Part shown: piece by piece, positions 49,290-58,331 of the stretch
Numbering within the stretch: position 1 is the stretch's first letter
Layout of the letters: every line of letters begins with the position of its first letter
Source: Planctomycetales bacterium
GTDB taxonomy: Bacteria; Planctomycetota; SZUA-567
DNA: 64,000 nt
NCBI GenBank assembly: GCA_025997475.1
Contig: BNUQ01000003.1
Coordinates: 1-64,000, forward strand
Direction of reading: 5' to 3'
Notes under the pieces: generated by a model
What the model saw: only the letters and a program-made list of their open reading frames with translations
Database searches by the model: none
What the model was told of the DNA's origin: nothing
Translations under genes and position numbers: made by a program

Positions 49290-50138
49290 ATGTTAAACCT
49301 CGGCTATCACGCTTCCTCGGCGCGCGGTTATTTGGCGATGGGCGAAGAGGCGAGGAGCGTCGGCGCGAACACGTTCCAATTCTTTTCGCGCAATCCGCGC
49401 GGCAGTAATCAGCGCCCGTTTAACGCCGACGACGCGGCGGCGTTGCGCCGATTTTTGCTCGACCGGCATTTCGCGCCGGTGTTGGCGCACGCGCCCTACA
49501 CGCTGAACGCTTGCGCCGCCGACGCGGGCTTGCGCGATTTGGCACAGCGAATGATGAGCGAAGACCTCGAACGCTTGGATTTTTTGCCGGACGGTCTTTA
49601 CGTTTTTCACCCCGGCAGTCACGTCAAACAGGGCGTCGCCACCGGCGTCAAACTCATCGCCGAAACCTTAAACGCCGCGCTGACGCCGCCCCAAAAAACG
49701 ACGGTGTTGTTGGAAACGATGGCTGGCAAAGGGACGGAAGTCGGCGGCAACTTCGCCGAATTGCGCGCCGTTCTCGACCGCGTCAAACACCCCGAAAAAG
49801 TCGGCGTCTGCTGGGACACCTGTCATTTGTATTCGGCGGGCTACGACATAGTTAATAAATTGGACGAGGTTATCGGCGCGTTCGACCGCGAAATCGGTTT
49901 AGAAAAATTACGCGCGGCGCATTTGAACGACAGTATGAAACCGTTCGGCGGACACCAAGACCGGCACGCGCGGATTGGCGACGGCACGTTGGGACTGACC
50001 GCGGTCGTGAACTTTATCACGCACGAAAAACTGCGGCATTTGCCCTTCTTTTTAGAAACGCCGAACGACCTCGCGGGCTACGCCGCCGAAATCAAATTGT
50101 TGCGCGAGAACTTCGCGGCGGCGGGGAAATCATCGTAA
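49290..50138 (+). CDS. nfo: Endonuclease IV
   Basis: An apurinic/apyrimidinic endonuclease of 282 aa, the usual length, with a TIM barrel and three zinc ions. FQFFSRNPRG, LAHAPY, FHPGSHV, LLETMAGKGTEVG, GVCWDTCHLYSAGYD, AAHLNDS and DRHARIGDG are the conserved metal-site segments. It nicks DNA 5' to abasic sites in base-excision repair. ATG 49290, AGAGAGCGG upstream. Confidence 0.97.
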   Translation: MLNLGYHASSARGYLAMGEEARSVGANTFQFFSRNPRGSNQRPFNADDAAALRRFLLDRHFAPVLAHAPYTLNACAADAGLRDLAQRMMSEDLERLDFLPDGLYVFHPGSHVKQGVATGVKLIAETLNAALTPPQKTTVLLETMAGKGTEVGGNFAELRAVLDRVKHPEKVGVCWDTCHLYSAGYDIVNKLDEVIGAFDREIGLEKLRAAHLNDSMKPFGGHQDRHARIGDGTLGLTAVVNFITHEKLRHLPFFLETPNDLAGYAAEIKLLRENFAAAGKSS

Positions 50139-50255
50139 CTTGCGCGGTTATCTCACAAATACCCGCCGGTGATTGAACGTTTAATCGGAGTTATTTCGGA
50201 GGACGATTTGAACGAACCGGCAACAACGGACGAGCGAGTGCTACATATTTTTTGA
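50139..50255 (+). other. Open remnant in frame after nfo
   Basis: The frame continues after the nfo stop: LARLSHKYPPVIERLIGVIS and EDDLNEPATTDERVLHIF, then TGA. It has no good start (one internal GTG at 50169). It looks like the end of a lost gene rather than non-coding sequence, but no family is recognised. Confidence 0.25.
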
Positions 50256-50286
50256 GAATAGACGATAAGAAATTAACCGCGCTCCG

Positions 50287-50323
50287 CTCAACTTTCAACT
50301 TTCAACGCTAAACTCTCAACGCC
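50287..50323. repeat. Single TCAACTT/CTCAACG arm
   Basis: TCAACTTTCAACTTTCAACGC then TAAACTCTCAAC, upstream of recC, without a left arm. Confidence 0.75.
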
Positions 50324-50331
50324 GCGCTTCA

Positions 50332-53300
50332 ATGCCTTTCCACCTCTATCACGGTAACGACCTCTCTCGCCTGTCCGCGCTGTTGGCGGCGCGGTTGCGC
50401 GGCGCGTCCGACCCGTTCTTTCAAGACCTTGTCGTCGCGCCCGACCGCGATTTGTTTCATTGGCTCACGTGGCAAATCGCGGCGCGAAACGGTTTTTGTC
50501 CGGCGTTGACGTTTAAGTTCCCCGGCAAATTTTTATACGACTACGTGTTCACGCCGTTCGGCGAAGCCCGCGGCTACTTGCCGCCGCGCACCGTTCCAAC
50601 CGATGACGCGCCGTTTGACGACGGGTTTTCGCCCGCCGCCGTTACGTGGCGGCTGTGGCGCCTTCTGCCGGAATTAGCCGCGCAAGACGCCGATTTCGCC
50701 CGCGTCAAAAATTTTTTGGCGGACGATGCGCTCCGCGTTTATCAACTCTCCGTCCGCCTCGCCGCGCTGTTCGACCGCTATATGACCTACCGCGCCGACC
50801 TTCTCGAACGCTGGGAAAACGGCGTCTTACCGACCGCGCCCGCCCAAGCCGACGAGCGCTGGCAAGCCAAACTCTGGCGGGCGTTGCTCAAAATCGACGG
50901 CAAAAAAATTCGCCATTTTTCCGGCTTGTATCGCGAAGTCCTCCGCGCGCTCGCGTCGCCGGGACCGCGTCCGTGGCTCGAAAAATTACGCCGTCAGCGG
51001 CGGGTCTTTTATTTCGGCATTTCGTCCTTGCCGCCGGCGCACCTTGACGTTCTGCGCGCCGTCGCCGCCACCGCCGAAATTTATTTTTTCGCGTTTAATC
51101 CCTGCGCCGAATTTTGGGACGACGCGCAATCGCGCCGCGCCCGTTGGCGAGACGAGCAAAAATTGGCGGCGACCGTCGGCGAAGACGCTTTGTCGCATTT
51201 CGCCGGCGACGGCAATCCGCTCCTCGGCTCGCTCGGTCGGCTCGGTCAGGAAATGTTCGGCTATTTTCTCGACCACGACCTCGCGCCGATGCCGGACGAA
51301 GCGTTTATTGATTTTACGACTGATTTTACGGGGGCGACCGCGCTCACTAATTTGCGCCGCGCCGTTCAATTCAATCAACCGGCGGTCGCGGAATCGGCGG
51401 ACGGCGACGATTCGATTACCGTTCACAGTTGTCATTCGGCGTGGCGCGAGGTCGAGGTTTTACGCGACCAAATTCTCGCGCGGTTCGCGGCGGACCAAAC
51501 GCTGACGCCCGCCGACATTCGCGTTTACGCGCCGGCAATCGCCGATTACGCGCCTTATATCGCCGCCGTTTTCGGCCGCCGCGACCAAGCCGGTTATATT
51601 CCTTTCACCATCGGCGGCGTCGCCGACAGCGACGAAGCGAACGCGGAGCAAACGTTTTTGTCCCTACTGTCCGCCGCGACGGGACGTTTTCACGCCTCGG
51701 AAATTTTGGACTTATTGCGCCGGGCTCCGGTGGCGCGGCGCTTTAATTTTTCGGCGGCGGATTTGGAACTTTTGCCGCCGCTGTTGCGGCAGGCGGGGCT
51801 CGCGTGGGGCTTGGACGCGGACGCGCGCGACCGCGTCGGCGCGGGAGCGGTCTATGCCAACACGTGGCGCTTCGCCCTCGACCGCCTGCTCCTCGGCGCG
51901 GCAATGTTCGACCCGACCGGCGACGCGCAACCGCTGGCGATTAAGGAAAAAGGGGACGCGGGAAAAGATGCCGTTTTTCCCGTCATCCCCGTTTCCCTTT
52001 TCCCTAACACCTCTTCCCTATCTCTCGTCGGCAACCTTGCGACCTTCATCGAGACGTTGGCAAAATGGCGCGGACAAATCGGCGCGGCGCCGCAGTCCGC
52101 CGCCGCGTGGCAACGGATTTTAACCGCCGGCATTGATTATTTTTTCCCGCCGGACGCGGGCGGCGCGTTGCGCGACACGCTCGACCGTTGGTCGCGATGC
52201 GCGCGCGACGCCGGCGCGATTCCGTTCGCCGTCGTGCAAACGTGGTTGCGGGAACAATTTTCCGCGCCGCCGGACGGCGGACAATTCACGTATGGCAAGA
52301 TGTTGTTTGCGGGGTTTTCACCGGCGCGCGCCACGCCGGCGCGCGTGGTGTGCCTGCTCGGAATGAACGACGGCGCGTTGCCGCGCCCTTCGACGGAACT
52401 CAGTTTTGATTTAATGGACGCCCGTTTTCACCGGCGCGTCGGCGACCGTCCGGCGCGGGACGAAGACCGTTACGCCTTTTTGGAGACGTTGCTCGCGGCG
52501 CGGGAACATCTCGTCGTCGTCTATACCGGACAAAGCGCGCAGGATAATCAGCCCCTGCCGCCGGCGGTTTTAGTCAGCGAATTATTGGACGCGCTCCCCG
52601 CCGCCGAAAAATTGACGGTCAAACATCCGTTGCAACCGTTCAGCCCGACCTATTTCCGCGCCGACAAAGACCGCCGCCTCGCGGCGTTCTCGGCGGAAAA
52701 TTTTGCGGCGGCGCAACAACTGCAAAGTTTAGAGTTAAAAGTTGAGAGTTTAGATAACCCGCTCCACTCTTCACTCTCAACTATCTCAACGCTCAACTCT
52801 CGCTACTCTCTCGAATCTCTCTTCGATTTCCTCCGCTCGCCGACGCGCTATTTTTACCGGCGGACGGTCGGGGCGCGCTGGGAAATTGACGCGGAAGACG
52901 CGCCGAACGACGAGGAGCCGCTCGAAATCTTGGCGGGTTTGGAGCGTTATCGGTTTGATGAAACGGTGCTAAATTATTTTCTGAAAAATTCCGCCGCGCC
53001 CGCCGCGTGCGACACTATTGATGTCGAGAAATTATGGCGCCGGTTGCAGGCCTCGGGGGAACTGCCGCTGAATGCCCGCCGATTATTCGCGGAAACGACG
53101 GCGCAAATTCGCCGAATGCTCGCGCGGGTCGCGGACTTGAATTTGGGCGCGCCGGCGGCGCGAGCGACGTGCGAAATCCGGTTGCCGAACGGGACGCTGA
53201 CTTTCACGCCGCCGAATTTATGCGCCAACGGGCAACTGTTCCTGCGCCCGACCGCGGAAAAAGGCAAAGACGCGCTTCGCGCCGGACTGTATCATCTCGC

Positions 53301-53739
53301 GCTCGGCGCGTCCGGCGTGGAAGTTGCCACGCACGGCGTCTATTTCGCGTCCGGCAAAATTTCGACCGGCACTTATCAGCCGCTTTCGGCGACGGCGGCG
53401 CAAGAATTTTTGGCGAAGTTGTTGGACCTCTTTAACGATTATCACGCGCGTCCGCGCCCGCTCTGTTTTGAGGTCGAATCCGGCTGGAAACTTTTCACGG
53501 CGGGCGCGTTGACCGGCGAAGCGCCGAACGAACTAACGCGGCAAAAATGGGAAGCCGCGCGGCGGCAATGGGAAAACGACGGCACGTTCGGCGCGGCGAT
53601 TGACGCCTACACGACGCGGATTTTCGGCGCGGAATTCCCCGCCCCCGCCTCGCCGGAATTCGCCCAAATGCACCGCCTCGCCGCAACGGTTTTCGCGGGC
53701 ATCGGCGCGACGCGAGAGCAACTAACAATTAACAATTAA
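50332..53739 (+). CDS. recC: Exodeoxyribonuclease V gamma subunit
   Basis: A protein of 1135 aa. The N-terminal half is an inactive helicase domain (MPFHLYHGNDLSRLSALLAARL, VVAPDRDLFHWLTWQIAARNG); FFGISSLPPAHLDVLRAVA, VHSCHSAWREVEVLRDQIL and MNDGALPRPSTELSFDLM are typical RecC blocks. RecC holds Chi recognition in RecBCD. recB and recD are not in this window. Two repeat-derived inserts are translated in frame: KEKGDAGKDAVFPVIPVSLF (near 537-556) and LELKVESLDNPLHSSLSTIS (near 801-820). The final LTINN is also repeat-derived. ATG 50332 has no clear ribosome site. Confidence 0.92.
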   Translation: MPFHLYHGNDLSRLSALLAARLRGASDPFFQDLVVAPDRDLFHWLTWQIAARNGFCPALTFKFPGKFLYDYVFTPFGEARGYLPPRTVPTDDAPFDDGFSPAAVTWRLWRLLPELAAQDADFARVKNFLADDALRVYQLSVRLAALFDRYMTYRADLLERWENGVLPTAPAQADERWQAKLWRALLKIDGKKIRHFSGLYREVLRALASPGPRPWLEKLRRQRRVFYFGISSLPPAHLDVLRAVAATAEIYFFAFNPCAEFWDDAQSRRARWRDEQKLAATVGEDALSHFAGDGNPLLGSLGRLGQEMFGYFLDHDLAPMPDEAFIDFTTDFTGATALTNLRRAVQFNQPAVAESADGDDSITVHSCHSAWREVEVLRDQILARFAADQTLTPADIRVYAPAIADYAPYIAAVFGRRDQAGYIPFTIGGVADSDEANAEQTFLSLLSAATGRFHASEILDLLRRAPVARRFNFSAADLELLPPLLRQAGLAWGLDADARDRVGAGAVYANTWRFALDRLLLGAAMFDPTGDAQPLAIKEKGDAGKDAVFPVIPVSLFPNTSSLSLVGNLATFIETLAKWRGQIGAAPQSAAAWQRILTAGIDYFFPPDAGGALRDTLDRWSRCARDAGAIPFAVVQTWLREQFSAPPDGGQFTYGKMLFAGFSPARATPARVVCLLGMNDGALPRPSTELSFDLMDARFHRRVGDRPARDEDRYAFLETLLAAREHLVVVYTGQSAQDNQPLPPAVLVSELLDALPAAEKLTVKHPLQPFSPTYFRADKDRRLAAFSAENFAAAQQLQSLELKVESLDNPLHSSLSTISTLNSRYSLESLFDFLRSPTRYFYRRTVGARWEIDAEDAPNDEEPLEILAGLERYRFDETVLNYFLKNSAAPAACDTIDVEKLWRRLQASGELPLNARRLFAETTAQIRRMLARVADLNLGAPAARATCEIRLPNGTLTFTPPNLCANGQLFLRPTAEKGKDALRAGLYHLALGASGVEVATHGVYFASGKISTGTYQPLSATAAQEFLAKLLDLFNDYHARPRPLCFEVESGWKLFTAGALTGEAPNELTRQKWEAARRQWENDGTFGAAIDAYTTRIFGAEFPAPASPEFAQMHRLAATVFAGIGATREQLTINN
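51943..52020. repeat. Hairpin repeat inside recC, GGGAAAA-type
   Basis: AAGGAAAAAGGGGACGCGGG pairs with CCCGTCATCCCCGTTTCCCTT across AAAAGATGCCGTTTTT, followed by further TTCCCTA units. Reading frame is kept and no stop occurs. It resembles the arms at 47727-47810. Confidence 0.72.
52724..52808. repeat. HAH element inside recC, AGAGTTT/AGAGTTG arms
   Basis: AAAGTTTAGAGTTAAAAGTTG then AGAGTTTAG on the left, and CACTCTCAACTATCTCAACGC then TCAACTCTCGC on the right, around ATAACCCGCTCCA. Its length and phase keep the recC frame open, the only HAH copy in a coding sequence here. Confidence 0.88.
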
Positions 53740-53838
53740 CAATTCACAATTAACAATGGCGGAGTTTGACGATTAAAATTCGCTTCGCGCCATTTTTACA
53801 ACTACTCCATAATTTTTAATTGTTAATTGTTAATTGTT
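53721..53838. repeat. HAH element, TTAACAA arms
   Basis: ACTAACAATTAACAATTAAC, GGCGGAGTTTGACGATTAAAAT, TTCGCTTCGCGCC, then ACTCCATAATTTTTAATTG and TTGTTAA units. The left arm supplies LTINN and the recC stop; the right arm adjoins the comF stop. Confidence 0.9.
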
Positions 53839-53839
53839 C

Positions 53840-54568
53840 TCACCGCGCAAACGTCGCCACGAAAACGCGCGTCGCGCCGGCGTGGCGCAAGGCGCGCGCG
53901 CATTCGTTCGCCGTCGCGCCGGTGGTCAGCACGTCGTCAATCAACAAAATTTTCTTGCCGGTCAGCGGCGCGGTGGCGGCGAAAGCGTCGCGCAAATTTT
54001 GCCGCCGCGCCTCGACGGGTAAATTGGCTTGCGCCGGCGTGTCGCGCACGCGCCGCAGAACCGCCGCCGCCGGTAACGGCAAGCGCGCCGCCAATTCTTC
54101 GACGAGCAACCACGACTGGTTATAGCCGCGCCACGCATAACGGTCGGGATGTAGCGGCACGGCGGTCAGCCAATCAATTTCATCCAACGACCAACACCGG
54201 CGAATGCGCGCCGCCAACAACTCGGCGAGCGGCTTCGCCAAACGGCGATTGCCGTGATATTTGAAATCCTTGACGAGCGCGTCCGTCGCCCCTTCGCGAT
54301 ACGGCGCCACGGCAATCGCGCGGGTGAACGCCGGTTTTTTCGTCCGGCAACGTTGACAGACGCCGGCGGCGTAGCGACCGAGCGGCTCGCCGCAACGCCG
54401 GCAACCATTGTCATTTAACCACGACCAGTTATTTTCACATTCGGCACACAAAAAGGCGTCGCGCCAAAGCCACAAACTGCGCCCGCACCCCAAACACGTC
54501 GGCGGATAAAAGCCGTCGGCGAACGCCGACCACGCGGCGCGGAAAAATGAAAGAGGGCGGTTGAGCAT
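53840..54568 (-). CDS. comF: ComF-family phosphoribosyltransferase-like protein
   Basis: A protein of 242 aa. Two zinc-ribbon cysteine pairs are at the start (CLGCGRSLW, CAECENNW, CRRCGEPLG, CQRCRTKKPAF), followed by AVAPYREGATDALVKDFKYHGNRRLA and the PRPP-type loop KILLIDDVLTTGATANECARAL. ComF takes part in natural DNA uptake in some bacteria; many carry it without other competence genes. I start at ATG 54568; the TTG at 54580 is less likely. Confidence 0.92.
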   Translation of the reverse strand: MLNRPLSFFRAAWSAFADGFYPPTCLGCGRSLWLWRDAFLCAECENNWSWLNDNGCRRCGEPLGRYAAGVCQRCRTKKPAFTRAIAVAPYREGATDALVKDFKYHGNRRLAKPLAELLAARIRRCWSLDEIDWLTAVPLHPDRYAWRGYNQSWLLVEELAARLPLPAAAVLRRVRDTPAQANLPVEARRQNLRDAFAATAPLTGKKILLIDDVLTTGATANECARALRHAGATRVFVATFAR

Positions 54569-54577
54569 CGTGAAACG

Positions 54578-54695
54578 CAATTAACCATTAAAAATTGACA
54601 ATTAACAATTGAGGAGTTTTATTCTTTAATTCGCTTCGCGCTATTTTGATAATTATTCCAAAATTGTTAATTGTTAATTGTTAATTTTTAATTGT
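54578..54695. repeat. HAH element, TTAACAA arms
   Basis: CAATTAACCATTAAAAATTG, GAGGAGTTTTATTCTTTAAT, TTCGCTTCGCGC, ATTCCAAAATTG and four TTGTTAA-type units. It lies between the divergent comF and deacetylase genes. Confidence 0.9.
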
Positions 54696-54699
54696 GCCA

Positions 54700-55623
54700 A
54701 TGATTGAAAATCAAGAAAAATTCCTGATTCTCGCCGCCGACGATTTGGGCGGGCAATACGCCAATAACGCGGGGATTCTTGACGCCGCGCAAAACGGCGC
54801 GCTGACTTCGGCGTCGATAATGGCGAACGGCGCGGCGTTTGCCGACGCCGTCGAGCGCGTTCTGCCGGCGTGTCCGCGTTTGGGCGTCGGCGTGCATTTG
54901 ACGCTCAACGAAGGCAACTGCGTCGCGCCGCCGGCGCAGATTCCGGCGCTCGCCGACGCCGACGGGCATTTCCGGTTTATCGAAGCGCGGGGTTTCGTTC
55001 GCTTGGCGCTGTCCGGCGGCGCGCTACGCGAACAAGCCGCGCTTGAAATGCGGGCGCAAATCGAAAAAGTCAAAACCGGCGTGGAAAAAACCGGACGCGC
55101 GCTCGACCATCTCGACGGGCATATGCACTGCCACGCGATTCCCTGGCTCTGGCAATTGACGCTGAAATTGGCGGCGGAATACGCCGTTCCGTTTGTCCGC
55201 CTGCCGCGCGAGCCGTTGCGTTTAGCGCCGCTCCGCGCGCATTTCCCGCGCCCGCTTAACTTCGCGCATTACGCCAATTTGCAGACCTACGCTTGGCGCG
55301 ACTGGCGCGCCAGTCGGCGCAGTCCGGTTCGCACCAACGATTATTTTTACGGTTTGTTGCACAGCGGCGCGATGAACGAGACCGTCGCCGCGGCGTTGCT
55401 CCGCGCTCAGCGAGAAAACGCCGGCGTTACGGAAATGGCGTTTCATCCGTGCGTGGCGACCGCGGAAACGTATTATTTGGAGCCGTATGTTAAGGACTTG
55501 TGCAACGGTGAAAATCGCGCGGCGGAACTGTCGGCGCTGAAATCGCCGCAACTCCGCGCCGTCGTCGAACAGTGCGGCTACCAATTGACCAATTACCGCG
55601 AAATAGCAATGAAAAGCGACTAA
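54700..55623 (+). CDS. YdjC/ChbG-family carbohydrate deacetylase
   Basis: A protein of 307 aa. LILAADDLGGQYANNAGILDA carries the metal-binding Asp; GVGVHLTLNEGNCVAPP and LDHLDGHMHCHAIP the conserved His residues. The family removes acetyl groups from N-acetylated sugars such as chitooligosaccharides. I start at ATG 54700; GTG at 54694 is two codons upstream and equally unsupported because the leader is repeat sequence. Confidence 0.88.
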   Translation: MIENQEKFLILAADDLGGQYANNAGILDAAQNGALTSASIMANGAAFADAVERVLPACPRLGVGVHLTLNEGNCVAPPAQIPALADADGHFRFIEARGFVRLALSGGALREQAALEMRAQIEKVKTGVEKTGRALDHLDGHMHCHAIPWLWQLTLKLAAEYAVPFVRLPREPLRLAPLRAHFPRPLNFAHYANLQTYAWRDWRASRRSPVRTNDYFYGLLHSGAMNETVAAALLRAQRENAGVTEMAFHPCVATAETYYLEPYVKDLCNGENRAAELSALKSPQLRAVVEQCGYQLTNYREIAMKSD

Positions 55624-55624
55624 A

Positions 55625-55807
55625 AATTCGTCCGCGAATTTTCACGAATTTTTTGTTTCTCACAGAGGCACAGAGACACAGAGTTTCACAGAGAGAAAAC
55701 AAAAATTTGTTTTATTCTCTTTTCTCTCTCCGTGCCTCTGTGACTCTGTGAGAAATCTCTTGCTCTTAATTCGTGTTAATTCGTCTAATTCGTGAAAATT
55801 CGTGGAT
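55625..55807. repeat. Nested hairpin: ATTCGTG outside, CACAGAG inside
   Basis: Outer arms are ATTCGTCCGCGAATTTTCACG and TTAATTCGTGTTAATTCG units. Inner arms are TTCTCACAGAGGCACAGAG and CTCCGTGCCTCTGTGACTC, which pair across AACAAAAATTTGTT. Both arm units are about 7 bp, as in the HAH family, but the centre differs. Confidence 0.85.
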
Positions 55808-55840
55808 AAGTTCTTTTCTTCTTTTACAGGAGGAAGATTT

Positions 55841-56479
55841 ATGAGCCGCTTACTTTTCATTGCCGCGCATCCGCTGACCGCCGCCGCCTCGAAAACGCTG
55901 ACGGTCGCCGAGGTGTTTTTGGACGCCTATCGTGAGCGGCACGGCGCCGACGCCGTAACCGCGCTCAACTTGTTCGCCGAAACGATTCCGGCGCTGACCG
56001 GCGCGACTTTCGACGCTTGGAAAAAAATCAAAACCGGCGCGGCGCCGACCGATTTGCCGCCCGCCGAGCAACAGGAAATGGCGCGGCATAACGAATTGCT
56101 GACGCAGTTTTTGGCGCACGACCAATACGTGTTCGCCAATCCGCTGTGGAATTTCTTCCTGCCGCCGGTGGCGAAGCAATACCTAGATTTGCTCTGCGTG
56201 TCCGGCAAAACGTTTCGCTACACGCCGAACGGTCCGGTCGGTTTGTTGCCGGAAAAAAAGGTCTTGCACATTCAGTCGGCGGGGGGCGTCTATGACCGCG
56301 GCGCGGGCGCGGTGAACGCGGATTTCGCCGCCGCTTATTTGCGCCACCTGATGAAATTTTTCGGCATCACCGATTTTAGCGGTATTTACATCGACGGCGG
56401 CGACGCCTTCCCGCAACGCCGCGACGCCATCGTCGCCGAAGCCAAAGAAGCGGCGCGAGAATTGGCGGCGAAATTTTAG
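55841..56479 (+). CDS. azoR: FMN-dependent NADH-azoreductase
   Basis: A flavodoxin-like quinone/azo reductase of 212 aa. FIAAHPLTAAASKTLTVAEVFLDAY is the FMN phosphate site region; FANPLWNFFLPPVAKQYLDLLCVSGKTFRYTPNGPVGLL and HIQSAGGVYD are family motifs. It reduces quinones and azo compounds with NADH. ATG 55841 follows AGGAGGAAGATTT, the best ribosome site in this part. Confidence 0.93.
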   Translation: MSRLLFIAAHPLTAAASKTLTVAEVFLDAYRERHGADAVTALNLFAETIPALTGATFDAWKKIKTGAAPTDLPPAEQQEMARHNELLTQFLAHDQYVFANPLWNFFLPPVAKQYLDLLCVSGKTFRYTPNGPVGLLPEKKVLHIQSAGGVYDRGAGAVNADFAAAYLRHLMKFFGITDFSGIYIDGGDAFPQRRDAIVAEAKEAARELAAKF

Positions 56480-56496
56480 GTGAGCGTTGAGATATT

Positions 56497-56576
56497 CAGC
56501 GGCGATTTATCGCCGACGATTGCAACGCGGCGGAGCCGCCACCGATAATTCAATAGCCCGCCGTTTTAACGGCGGA
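56497..56576. repeat. Two-hairpin element, copy 2
   Basis: GCGGCGATTTATCGCCG, an extra GGCGGAGCCGCC hairpin and TTCAATAGCCCGCCGTTTTA then ACGGCGG. It shares the tail and layout of 31551-31626 and again lies just after a stop codon. Confidence 0.75.
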
Positions 56577-56672
56577 TAGAACTAAATTTTTCGTATCTCT
56601 CCGCACCGTCGCGAGACACTTATTTTTATTTGATTTCATTCTTCATTTTTAATTCTTAATTGGACTTCCCCT

Positions 56673-58328
56673 ATGCCTCCCATCATTTTTTCTCTCAACG
56701 ACGTTCACAAGGAATACGGCGAGCGGGTGATTCTCGACGGCATTTCGCTGTCGTTTTATTACGGCGCGAAAATCGGCATCGTCGGTTTCAACGGCTCCGG
56801 CAAGTCAACCCTGCTTAAAATTATGGCGGGTATCGACAAAGATTTTCACGGCGAAGTGGAACTCAAAGACGGCACGTCGGTGTTGCTCGTCGCGCAGGAG
56901 CCGCAACTCGACTTCGCCAAAACCGTCCGCGAAAACCTCGAACTCGCCGTCGCGCCGCTACGCGCGATGCTCGAACGCTACGAACAAATCGGCGTCGAAA
57001 TGGGCGAACAGCCGGACAAAATCGACGACCTCGCCGCCGAGATGGACGCGCTCCAAACGAAAATCGACGCGACCAATGCGTGGGAAATCGACCACACGCT
57101 CGACCTCGCCGCCGACGCGTTAGTGTTGCCGCCCGACGACGCCGACATCAAAACGCTCTCCGGCGGCGAGCGGCGCCGCGTGGCGCTCTGTCAGGCGCTT
57201 CTGCAAAAACCGGATATTTTATTGCTCGACGAGCCGACGAACCACCTCGACGCCGAAACGATTAAGTGGCTTGAAGACCAACTCCGCGAATACCCCGGCA
57301 CGGTCATCATCGTTACCCACGACCGCTATTTTCTCGACAACGTAACCCAATGGATTCTCGAACTCGAAAACGGCAAGGGCTTGCCGTTCGCGGGCAATTA
57401 TTCGTCGTGGTTGGCGCAAAAAGCCGAACGTTTGCGTTTGCAAGAAAAGAAAGAGTCGGAGCGCCAGCGCATTTTGCGCCGCGAATTGCAGTGGATTAAC
57501 ACCGCCGCGCGCGGGCGCAATCAAAAAAATTCGGCGCGGCTCGACCGCTATGAAAAACTCGCCGGACAGAGTTTCGAGGTTACGTCGTCCGACTGCGTCA
57601 TTCAAATTCCGCCGGGTCCGAAACTCGGCGACCAAGTGGTCGAACTGACCGAGGTCAACAAAGGATTTCGCGGCGTGGAGTTGATTAAGGGACTGTCGTT
57701 CAACGTGCCGCGCGGCGCGATTGTCGGCATCGTCGGACCGAACGGCGCGGGCAAAACGACGCTGTTTAGAATGATTGTCGGCGAAGAGCCGCCGGACGCC
57801 GGCAAAGTCGTGGTCGGCAAATCGGTGCAAATCGCCCACGTTGACCAGCACCGCGACGCGCTGTCCGACGACAAAACGATTTACGAGGAAATTTCCGGCG
57901 GGGCGGACGAGTTGGAACTCGGCGGCAAAAAGGTCAACGCGCGGGCGTATGTGGCGCGGTTTAATTTTCGCGGCACCGAACAGCAAAAACTCGTCGGCAA
58001 ACTTTCCGGCGGCGAGCGCAACCGCGTGCATTTGGCGAAACTGCTCCGCACCGGCGGCAATTTATTATTGCTCGACGAGCCGACGAACGACTTGGACGTG
58101 AACACGCTCCGCGTGTTGGAAGAGGCGCTCGAAGATTTTCCGGCGTGCGCGCTCATCATCAGCCACGACCGTTTTTTCCTCGACCGCATTTGCACGCATT
58201 TATTGGTGTTCAACGGCGACGGCGAAATCAAATGGTTCAACGGCAATTTCGCCGATTACGAAGCGACGCTCGGCGACCGCGTCGCCGCCGGACGGCGCGG
58301 CAAATACAAAAGGATGCCGGGGAAGTGA
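56673..58328 (+). CDS. ettA: ABC-F translation factor EttA
   Basis: A protein of 551 aa with two ATPase cassettes and no membrane helices. Cassette 1 has GFNGSGKST (38-46) and LSGGERRRVALCQALLQKP; cassette 2 has GPNGAGKTT and LSGGERNRVHLAKLL. The interdomain linker follows NYSSWLAQKAERLRLQEKK, typical of EttA. AWEIDHTLDLAADALVLPPDDADIKTL matches EttA closely. EttA binds the ribosomal E site and gates the first elongation steps when ATP is low. ATG 56673 has a weak site. Confidence 0.93.
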   Translation: MPPIIFSLNDVHKEYGERVILDGISLSFYYGAKIGIVGFNGSGKSTLLKIMAGIDKDFHGEVELKDGTSVLLVAQEPQLDFAKTVRENLELAVAPLRAMLERYEQIGVEMGEQPDKIDDLAAEMDALQTKIDATNAWEIDHTLDLAADALVLPPDDADIKTLSGGERRRVALCQALLQKPDILLLDEPTNHLDAETIKWLEDQLREYPGTVIIVTHDRYFLDNVTQWILELENGKGLPFAGNYSSWLAQKAERLRLQEKKESERQRILRRELQWINTAARGRNQKNSARLDRYEKLAGQSFEVTSSDCVIQIPPGPKLGDQVVELTEVNKGFRGVELIKGLSFNVPRGAIVGIVGPNGAGKTTLFRMIVGEEPPDAGKVVVGKSVQIAHVDQHRDALSDDKTIYEEISGGADELELGGKKVNARAYVARFNFRGTEQQKLVGKLSGGERNRVHLAKLLRTGGNLLLLDEPTNDLDVNTLRVLEEALEDFPACALIISHDRFFLDRICTHLLVFNGDGEIKWFNGNFADYEATLGDRVAAGRRGKYKRMPGK

Positions 58329-58331
58329 GGG

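Noticed and set aside
50139..50255. A separate small gene after nfo
   Set aside because: There is no start with a ribosome site and no recognisable family, so I list it only as an open remnant.
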